Assembly (NCBI GenBank): GCA_947377595.1
Contig: CANCGK010000065.1
Coordinates: 1-5,449 of the forward strand
Reading direction: 5' to 3'
DNA from: a bacterium
GTDB lineage: Bacteria > Babelota > Babeliae > Babelales > Chromulinivoraceae
DNA length: 5,449 nucleotides
Shown: positions 1 through 4,276 of the stretch, in pieces
Numbering within the stretch: position 1 is the stretch's first letter
Layout: each line of letters begins with the position of its first letter
Notes under the pieces: generated by a model
What the model was told of the DNA's origin: nothing
Databases searched by the model: none
The model's input: only the letters and a program-made list of their open reading frames with translations
Position numbers and translations under genes: made by a program

Positions 1-90
1 AAAGGTACATTGAGGATCATAACCTTGCATGATGCCATGATACATGACAATCGATACGAAAAGATATAAAAAAAATAGATTTTTTTTCAT
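1..90 (-). CDS. N-terminus of an exported protein of unknown function (partial, cut by left edge)
   Basis: The start ATG is at 90-88 and the frame stays open to base 1, giving 30 residues that begin MKKNLFFLYLFVSIVMYHG. Two lysines followed by about 16 mostly hydrophobic residues make a typical signal peptide or N-terminal membrane anchor. After it comes a more polar stretch, QGYDPQCTF. No clear AXA signal peptidase site is visible in this short piece. An AAGGGG ribosome binding site lies 8 bases before the ATG, which supports this start over the out-of-frame ATG at 97-95. The gene lies downstream of the FtsH-like gene on the same strand, 292 bases away, with a repeat island between, so independent transcription is likely. 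The family cannot be identified from 30 residues. The first codons contain an A8 run and a T8 run. Confidence 0.7.
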   Translation of the reverse strand, partial: MKKNLFFLYLFVSIVMYHGIMQGYDPQCTF

Positions 91-113
91 AGATCATACC
101 CCTTAAAATGATG

Positions 114-150
114 ATGTATGGCAGATAAAATTAATTAAGCTACCATACAT
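114..150. promoter_or_regulatory. Inverted repeat upstream of the left-edge exported-protein gene
   Basis: ATGTATGG at 114-121 is the exact reverse complement of CCATACAT at 143-150, with a 21-base spacer that itself holds the 8-base palindrome TTAATTAA. The repeat begins 24 bases upstream of the start codon of the minus-strand gene at 90. It could be an operator or a leader-RNA hairpin. An 8-base arm pair in AT-rich DNA can also arise by chance, so the functional reading is an inference. Confidence 0.3.
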
Positions 151-281
151 AATTTCATAAGACGAGATCAAGAAAAAAAATCTATAGCTACTCAGTAATT
201 GAAAATACGACCTACGCTAACGCTCCGGAAGCATGGTGGCGGCGGCCATTAAACGCTTTTTCGATGCAAAAAAGAGTGCAT

Positions 282-297
282 GAGGCCCACCGGCCTC
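282..297. other. Perfect GC-rich hairpin inside the intergenic island
   Basis: GAGGCC (282-287) and GGCCTC (292-297) are perfect 6-base arms around a CACC loop. On the minus strand it lies about 90 bases past the stop of the FtsH-like gene and is followed, after 8 unpaired bases, by a six-T run. It might therefore help end that transcript. The T-run is too far from the stem for a textbook intrinsic terminator, so this is only a possible role. Confidence 0.4.
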
Positions 298-301
298 TTA
301 A

Positions 302-324
302 TTTCTCGAAAATTTTCGTAGAAA
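302..324. other. Palindromic stem-loop, right part of the island
   Basis: CGAAAATTTTCG at 307-318 is a perfect 12-base palindrome. Flanking TTTCT and AGAAA extend it with one unpaired T at 319. It is the first strong palindrome past the stop of the FtsH-like gene and may stabilise or shape the 3' end of that transcript, or be part of the repeat's own structure. It has no adjacent T-tract. Confidence 0.4.
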
Positions 325-382
325 ATGTAGGGCAACAAACTATAGCTGAGTAGTTACAAAAATCTTTAAAACTGCTAAAAAC

Positions 383-2050
383 TTATCGATTCAGGCCATA
401 TTCAATTTTAGGCTCTTGAAGATCACATAACTTATAAACTATATTACCAAATACTGTTCCTTGCTGCATCAATAGATCTGCCAGTTGTTCAATCTTATCA
501 CGATATTGCAAGACCATTGATTGAGCAATTTCATAACATTCATCAATGATTTTATTTACTTCTTGATGAACTTGCGTTGCTATATCATTTGGCAACATAT
601 CATCGATATCAGCATAACTGATATAACGCAATCGCTCAGACATACCGTAAGATACGACCATATCATAAGCAATCTTGCGAGCCATGCGTAAATCACTTGA
701 TAATCCTGCTGTTTTACCAAAATTAAATACTTGCTCTGCAAGACCTCCTGCTAAACAAACTATAATTTGAGCCTTCATCTCTTCTTCATTTTTGCTATAT
801 TTTTCTCGCAATGGTAATGAATAAGAAATTCCTAAAGCTCCTGCACGCGGAGTAATAGTAACTTTATACAATGGATGAGCATGATCTAAGAAAACTCGAA
901 TAATCGAATGACCTGCCTCATGAATTGCAGTTTGCCACATATCTTCATCGATTTGTTCCATACCTTGAGTTTCTCTACCCAACGTAATATTATCATATGC
1001 TTTATCAATATGTGCCATCTCAACGCAGATTGCATCTTCATTAGCCGCTAAAATCGCAGCTTCATTCATTAAATGAGCCAATTCTGCTCCAGAAAAGCCC
1101 ATAGTTACACGAGCAATCAATGAAAAATCTAAATATCTTGAAGCTTTAATTTTTTGAGCATGTACTTTTAAAATTTCGATACGATCATGTAAATAAGGTA
1201 AATCGATAGCAACTATACGATCAAATCTTCCTGGACGCAATAATGCAGGATCGAGAACTTGAGCACGATTCGTTGCTGCGATCATAATAATTGGATTTTC
1301 TTGAGTTTCAAATCCATCCATTAATGTCAGTAATTGTGCTATGGTCTGAGCATGATCATCACTTCCACTCATGCCGCTACTCGATCTTTTCGTGCCGATT
1401 GCATCAAATTCATCAAAGAAAATAATACAAGGAGCTAATTCTTTTGCTTTTGCAAATAAATCTCGTAATCGAGCAGAACCAACACCAACATAAATATCCG
1501 AAAATTCAGAAGCACACACACTTAAAAAGGGTACATTTGCTTGGCCTGCTAAAGCTTTTGCCAATAATGTTTTACCTGTTCCTGGCGGGCCTTGCAATAA
1601 AATTCCTTTTGGAATCGTAGCTCCCATGTCAGTATATTTTTCTGGATTTTTTAAAAACTGTATCACATCTTGCACATCCAACTTTGCCCCATGAGCTCCT
1701 GCTACATCATCTAAGGTTATTTTAATTTCACCAGGTTTATAAATACGAGCTTTTGTTTTTGCAAAATCAGAGATGCCATTATCATCTTTACGACACTCTC
1801 TTGCTTGATTTGCAGACATTTTTTTTACATATTGCAACATTGGATTTAACCAATAATCTTGAGACACGTATCCTAAAGTCAATAATAACCCAACTCCACC
1901 GACATAGGTTATAGGATTATCAATAATTTCTTGTGCTGGAACAGTTAAAAATGGCAAATGAAGTAATACATCTGTTTTTGCATGTACATCATATTCAGCA
2001 CATAATGATATCAACATGAACAATATTATTGTTTTTAATTTTACGCCCAT
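383..2050 (-). CDS. ftsH: FtsH-family ATP-dependent zinc metalloprotease with shortened N-terminal region
   Basis: A membrane-anchored AAA+ protease that would unfold membrane and cytoplasmic proteins with ATP and cut them at a zinc site. Numbered from the ATG at 2050 (555 residues): hydrophobic segment 7-18 followed by VHA (22-24), a possible signal-peptidase site; second hydrophobic segment about 47-62; AAA module with Walker A GPPGTGKT (154-161), Walker B ending D213-E214, and second region of homology 259-278 with arginines R275 and R278; peptidase motif HEAGH (377-381); probable third zinc ligand D453 in GLSSDL. All catalytic residues are present. Oddities: only about 30 residues separate the two hydrophobic segments, where FtsH normally has a periplasmic domain of about 70, and the pore loop reads IYVGVG where FtsH normally has MFVGVG. 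The ATG at 2050 has AAAGGGG five bases upstream and beats the in-frame TTG at 2074. It is probably an active FtsH paralogue, though whether it is the main FtsH cannot be told here. Confidence 0.93.
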   Translation of the reverse strand: MGVKLKTIILFMLISLCAEYDVHAKTDVLLHLPFLTVPAQEIIDNPITYVGGVGLLLTLGYVSQDYWLNPMLQYVKKMSANQARECRKDDNGISDFAKTKARIYKPGEIKITLDDVAGAHGAKLDVQDVIQFLKNPEKYTDMGATIPKGILLQGPPGTGKTLLAKALAGQANVPFLSVCASEFSDIYVGVGSARLRDLFAKAKELAPCIIFFDEFDAIGTKRSSSGMSGSDDHAQTIAQLLTLMDGFETQENPIIMIAATNRAQVLDPALLRPGRFDRIVAIDLPYLHDRIEILKVHAQKIKASRYLDFSLIARVTMGFSGAELAHLMNEAAILAANEDAICVEMAHIDKAYDNITLGRETQGMEQIDEDMWQTAIHEAGHSIIRVFLDHAHPLYKVTITPRAGALGISYSLPLREKYSKNEEEMKAQIIVCLAGGLAEQVFNFGKTAGLSSDLRMARKIAYDMVVSYGMSERLRYISYADIDDMLPNDIATQVHQEVNKIIDECYEIAQSMVLQYRDKIEQLADLLMQQGTVFGNIVYKLCDLQEPKIEYGLNR

Positions 2051-2063
2051 AAAAACCCCTTTA
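2051..2063 (-). promoter_or_regulatory. Ribosome binding site deciding the FtsH-like start
   Basis: On the minus strand AAAGGGG is followed by TTTTT and then ATG (2050-2048). This purine-rich core at proper spacing favours the ATG over the upstream in-frame TTG at 2074-2072, which has no comparable site in front of it. The ATG start also leaves a cleaner signal-like N-terminus, MGVKLKTIILF. Confidence 0.75.
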
Positions 2064-2146
2064 AAACAATACAAAACCGCTTATCTACTTTAAAATTAAT
2101 ACAAATTTAATCTTGTGACAATCAAAGATTAAACTAAGAAAAGAAT

Positions 2147-2221
2147 CTAAAACAAGAAAATATTATGTCTTTGTATAATATTTATCCAAGAATACTGATC
2201 TAGTAAATTTATTAAGAACAT
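2147..2221 (-). CDS. Possible 24-residue leader peptide or spurious small ORF
   Basis: An ATG at 2221-2219 preceded by AGGAG with a 4-base gap opens a 24-codon frame, MFLINLLDQYSW and onward, ending at TAG 2149-2147. It lies 96 bases upstream of the FtsH-like start on the same strand. The peptide is hydrophobic and matches nothing I know. The good ribosome binding site is the only positive evidence. The inverted repeat at 2158-2183 and a possible promoter lie inside it, which argues against a simple reading. It may be chance in AT-rich DNA. Confidence 0.2.
   Translation of the reverse strand: MFLINLLDQYSWINIIQRHNIFLF
2158..2183. promoter_or_regulatory. Perfect 9-base inverted repeat, candidate operator between divergent genes
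   Basis: AAATATTAT (2158-2166) and ATAATATTT (2175-2183) are exact reverse complements around an 8-base spacer. The geometry, centred at 2170/2171, suits a dimeric repressor. It overlaps the CATAAT promoter candidate of the FtsH-like gene and also contains a plus-strand TATAAT hexamer (2174-2179). It sits 190 bases before the outer-membrane gene and about 108 bases before the FtsH-like gene. The arms are pure A/T, so chance is a real alternative. Confidence 0.35.
2162..2189 (-). promoter_or_regulatory. Weak promoter candidate for the FtsH-like gene
   Basis: On the minus strand TTGGAT (2189-2184) is followed after 16 bases by CATAAT (2167-2162). The -10 hexamer matches consensus at five of six bases but the -35 at only three. 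Transcription would start near 2155 and leave a leader of roughly 105 bases. In this AT-rich stretch such matches are common, so this is only the best-looking candidate. Confidence 0.25.
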
Positions 2222-2272
2222 CCAGCTCCTTCTATTTTTGTAGTAAAAGATGAGTTACAATTTTTTATAAAT

Positions 2273-2301
2273 TTGATATAGACTGTTTATGCATTCATAA
2301 A
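2273..2301 (+). promoter_or_regulatory. Promoter candidate for the outer-membrane protein gene
   Basis: TTGATA (2273-2278; five of six to the -35 consensus) is followed after 17 bases by CATAAA (2296-2301; four of six to the -10 consensus). The start point would be near 2308, giving a leader of about 65 bases to the ATG at 2373. An overlapping alternative is TTACAA (2255-2260) with TATAGA (2277-2282). Both are suggestions from hexamer matching only. Confidence 0.35.
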
Positions 2302-2372
2302 AAACAATGATTTCTCACCAATTACGCCTTGATGACAGGCTTGAGCACAATTAAAGATTAAGGAATTTGTAG

Positions 2373-3848
2373 ATGAAAAAAACGTTACTGTTTATAGCTC
2401 TATGTTTTACTGCTACAGTACAGGCAATTAATCAATATACCAATCAAACATTTCTCTTTCCTAAAGAAATTTTTGGTAGCTACGGTATGGAACAAGCATC
2501 ATGGCATAATATTGTCTACAATAAAAATAGTCGAGGCGCTGCTTTACAAGCATATGCCTATGCACAAACAACCATTCCAGATAGCACATCATCACAATAC
2601 TTTTTATTCGATTACTTAGATCAATTAGTTGTAGCAAGCGATGCTACCAATTATGATGTCGAAACATTTACCAGAAACATTTTAGGTGCATGGATTGGCC
2701 TTGAAGGATCAACTCCTTTTGATGGATCATTTACGCTGACACCAAAACAATCTCAATATGGTCTAACGCTTGCATTCAGTCAAGATTTAAGCAAATATGT
2801 CGATGTTGCTTACTTGCGCAACTCCTCATTTACCGTATCTTTGCCTATTGTGCATATTAAAAATCAGCTCGTCTATCAAGGTAATCCTGAAATTTTACAA
2901 GCTTTTCAAGGTCTTAATACTATCGCAGAACAAGATCCTACAAAATATACAAATTTGAACGAGACCTGGCAATATCTTATTTTTAATGATCAAGTACAAC
3001 AAGCAACACAATTAAGTGATTTAAAACTACAATTTGCAAGCCGATATCAAAGTGATGATGATGTGCAGGTAGCAACAACATCATTTTTAATATTTCCACT
3101 CGGTCAAAGTGTTAATAATTATTTTCTTTTTCAACCTGCTTTTAACTACAATGGTCATATTGTTTTTGGTGCTGGTATCTCGTTTCAATTTCCATTATTA
3201 CGCTCACAAGACCAATTAACTCGGCTTTGTTTTTATACAGGACTAGAAAATAAATTTTTATTTGGTAACAACCAAGATCGAACAGTCGATATCATTGGCA
3301 AACCTTACTCTCGATACATGCAATTGTATGATCGTTATCAAAATGGTCTGGTACCTGCAGTCAATGCCCTTACAAGAAATTGTCTTGTTGAACCATTTAA
3401 CTTGGTCAATTTTATTGCAGGATTACGCTATAAGCATAAAGAATCAATAGCAGAAATAGGTTACGAAATGTGGGGACATGATACCGAAAGAATCACGATT
3501 AATGGCACTAATTTATGGGTCGATAATCGTTACGGCATAGCTAATATTAATGGTAATGGTATTTTAGATGCCAACAATACCGGCATACAAACCGCAAGTG
3601 GCAGTACAATTAATTACGTTATGCCAGACACAGAACACAACGTATATATCAGAACAAAAGATTTAAATTTACTGACTGCAGCAGCCCGAGCAACTCTTGT
3701 TCATAGAGCTTATACTTCACTTGGTTATGGACACAAAACTGAAACAATCGACTTTATTGCAAATCTTGGCTTATTTTTAGAAGTCGTTCAAAATAATGCA
3801 GCATTTTCTAACTGGGGCGGATGGCTCAAAGCTGGTTGTACATTTTAA
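2373..3848 (+). CDS. Signal-peptide protein, probable outer-membrane beta-barrel of unknown family
   Basis: 491 residues with a textbook signal peptide: MKK, hydrophobic core 4-12, and VQA (16-18) as the cleavage site before INQ. AAGGA lies 8 bases before the ATG. The mature protein has no hydrophobic helix long enough to span a membrane but many alternating polar-hydrophobic stretches that look like beta-strands, for example 126-137, 151-162, 260-274, 343-355 and 458-473. It ends WLKAGCTF; a terminal phenylalanine on an amphipathic last strand is the usual signal for outer-membrane barrel insertion. Repeated aromatic residues (Tyr, Phe, Trp) fit membrane-girdle positions. A loop at 391-402 (NINGNGILDANN) resembles a degenerate dockerin or EF-hand calcium loop. 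A pore or surface-protein role is an inference and I cannot name the family. It is transcribed away from the FtsH-like gene and ends just before a strong hairpin. Confidence 0.85.
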   Translation: MKKTLLFIALCFTATVQAINQYTNQTFLFPKEIFGSYGMEQASWHNIVYNKNSRGAALQAYAYAQTTIPDSTSSQYFLFDYLDQLVVASDATNYDVETFTRNILGAWIGLEGSTPFDGSFTLTPKQSQYGLTLAFSQDLSKYVDVAYLRNSSFTVSLPIVHIKNQLVYQGNPEILQAFQGLNTIAEQDPTKYTNLNETWQYLIFNDQVQQATQLSDLKLQFASRYQSDDDVQVATTSFLIFPLGQSVNNYFLFQPAFNYNGHIVFGAGISFQFPLLRSQDQLTRLCFYTGLENKFLFGNNQDRTVDIIGKPYSRYMQLYDRYQNGLVPAVNALTRNCLVEPFNLVNFIAGLRYKHKESIAEIGYEMWGHDTERITINGTNLWVDNRYGIANINGNGILDANNTGIQTASGSTINYVMPDTEHNVYIRTKDLNLLTAAARATLVHRAYTSLGYGHKTETIDFIANLGLFLEVVQNNAAFSNWGGWLKAGCTF

Positions 3849-3853
3849 ATCAT

Positions 3854-3904
3854 AAAAAAAACCAAGGGTCTGCTAGAAAATATCTTCTAACAGACCCTTA
3901 TTTT
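3854..3904. terminator. Bidirectional intrinsic terminator between convergent genes
   Basis: The arms AAGGGTCTGCTAGAA (3864-3878) and TTCTAACAGACCCTT (3885-3899) pair at 14 of 15 positions (one C-A mismatch) around a 6-base loop. On the plus strand the stem is followed by ATTTT, and on the minus strand by GG and eight Ts (3861-3854). It lies 15 bases past the stop of the outer-membrane gene and about 50 bases past the stop of the small secreted-protein gene, so it can end both transcripts. The minus-strand T-tract is the stronger one. Confidence 0.88.
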
Positions 3905-3948
3905 CATACTCAAATAGTTATAATAAAAAACTAAAAAAATATATAAAA

Positions 3949-4173
3949 TTACCTTGATTTAGACTGCTTGATAGCAAATTTTCTTTTTTCTTGTAAGTCT
4001 TTGCTCCAATCTTCAACTGAACGCTTTGGAATCAATTTATCAAATGTTGGAGAATCAGAACGCAATCGGTGAGGTTGAGGTTGCTGAGGTTGAGGTTGCT
4101 GAGGTTGAGGTTGAGCTGCATACATAGCAGAACTTACGAATAACAAACTTAAAAATATTTTACTATACGACAT
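3949..4173 (-). CDS. Small secreted protein with Pro-Gln repeats and basic tail, unknown function
   Basis: 74 residues from the ATG at 4173. A signal peptide covers about residues 1-19 (MSYSKIFLSLLFVSSAMYA). Then come three tandem units QPQPQ, QPQPQ and QPQPH (21-35), a stiff extended linker, and a basic tail of about 40 residues rich in Lys and Arg (12 basic, 6 acidic) ending KQSKSR. There is one tryptophan (W56) and no cysteine, and no known domain is visible. The ATG is chosen because AAGG stands six bases ahead; the in-frame TTG two codons upstream directly abuts that site. It follows leuS on the same strand after a possible terminator, so it likely has its own promoter. A periplasm- or envelope-located linker-type protein is plausible, as is a secreted effector; neither is shown. 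The signal peptide and clean ribosome binding site make it a real gene in my judgement. Confidence 0.72.
   Translation of the reverse strand: MSYSKIFLSLLFVSSAMYAAQPQPQQPQPQQPQPHRLRSDSPTFDKLIPKRSVEDWSKDLQEKRKFAIKQSKSR
4069..4113 (-). repeat. In-frame 15-base tandem repeat encoding QPQPQ units
   Basis: Three adjacent 15-base units (4099-4113, 4084-4098, 4069-4083) read CTGAGGTTGAGGTTG on the plus strand. The third differs only in its first base (G for C), changing the last Gln to His. Each unit is itself built from smaller GAGGTT-type pieces. Because the unit is a multiple of three, gain or loss by strand slippage would lengthen or shorten the linker without breaking the frame. Confidence 0.9.
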
Positions 4174-4218
4174 AAACAACCTTATTAAAAATAAAAACTA
4201 TCAAATTAAAACTTTACT

Positions 4219-4224
4219 ATTGTA
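4219..4224 (-). promoter_or_regulatory. Possible -10 box of the small secreted-protein gene
   Basis: On the minus strand TACAAT (five of six to TATAAT) lies about 45 bases before the ATG at 4173 and is preceded by T/A tracts, but no recognisable -35 hexamer stands at the right distance. It would give a leader of roughly 40 bases. Weak evidence. Confidence 0.25.
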
Positions 4225-4234
4225 CATATTTTTT

Positions 4235-4264
4235 AAAAAAACAAAAGAAAGATATCACTCTTTC
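4235..4264 (-). terminator. AT-rich terminator candidate after leuS
   Basis: On the minus strand GAAAGA (4264-4259) pairs with TCTTTC (4252-4247) around a 6-base loop, directly followed by TTTTG and seven Ts (4246-4235). It begins 12 bases past the leuS stop, where a terminator is expected. The stem is short and poor in GC, so termination may be leaky and the small gene downstream could receive some leuS transcript. Confidence 0.5.
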
Positions 4265-4276
4265 AAATCTTTATAT

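Larger units (their letters stand above)
181..355. repeat. GC-rich palindromic island with imperfect terminal inverted repeats (MITE-like or dispersed intergenic repeat)
   Basis: The ends carry CTACTCAG in inverted orientation (188-195 on plus, 353-346 on minus). Each is followed inward by 14-15 bases and then CCTAC (211-215 plus, 331-327 minus). CTATAGCT also occurs directly at both ends (182-189 and 340-347). The interior is sharply GC-rich: 211-300 is about 56% GC and 211-250 about 65%, against about 25% just outside. It holds several hairpins: TGGC/GCCA within 237-248, GAGGCC/GGCCTC at 282-297, and CGAAAATTTTCG at 307-318. No transposase or clear target duplication is seen. A non-autonomous mobile element, a dispersed repeat or a structured RNA are all possible; copy number in the genome would decide. 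Confidence 0.5.
91..382. other. Intergenic region holding a structured GC-rich island; no supported gene
   Basis: This 292-base gap lies between the stop of the FtsH-like gene and the start of the truncated exported-protein gene. Bases 91-180 are AT-rich (121-180 is 25% GC by count). They hold the ribosome binding site of the left gene, an inverted repeat (114-121 with 143-150) and the palindrome TTAATTAA at 131-138. Bases 181-355 form the repeat island described separately. The remaining bases to 382 are AT-rich with nothing recognisable. No tRNA or convincing complete gene was found here. Confidence 0.75.
2051..2372. other. Divergent intergenic control region
   Basis: This 322-base AT-rich gap separates the minus-strand FtsH-like gene from the plus-strand outer-membrane protein gene, so promoters for both must lie here unless the FtsH-like gene is read from elsewhere. 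It contains an exact inverted repeat (2158-2183), weak promoter candidates on both strands, a very short minus-strand ORF (2147-2221) behind an AGGAG, and the two genes' own ribosome binding sites. I see no tRNA or structured RNA gene. Confidence 0.7.

Noticed and set aside
71..97. Alternative ATG at 97-95 for the left-edge gene
   Set aside because: It is in a different frame that stops within the window, while the ATG at 90 gives a proper signal peptide and better spacing to AAGGGG.
232..243. Minus-strand GCCGCCACCATG, identical to a vertebrate Kozak start context
   Set aside because: It sits in a GC-rich repeat, and the ATG opens only a few codons before a stop. This looks like a coincidence, not a eukaryotic or vector signal.
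212..260. Integron attC-like site around CTAACG
   Set aside because: The core does not fit RYYYAAC/GTTRRRY, and no integrase or cassette structure is present.
264..353. 29-residue plus-strand ORF starting MQKRVHEAHRP inside the island
   Set aside because: It has no ribosome binding site, and the frame is open well upstream of the ATG, so the ATG does not mark a gene start.
2051..2074. TTG start extending the FtsH-like protein by eight residues
   Set aside because: The ATG at 2050 has AAAGGGG at 5-base spacing, and that ribosome binding site lies inside the proposed extension.
3262..3450. 62-codon plus-strand ORF inside the outer-membrane gene
   Set aside because: It lies in another frame of a well-supported gene and has no own ribosome binding site or recognisable product.
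4174..4179. TTG start two codons upstream for the small secreted protein
   Set aside because: It touches the AAGG ribosome binding site with no spacing, whereas the ATG at 4173 is six bases away.
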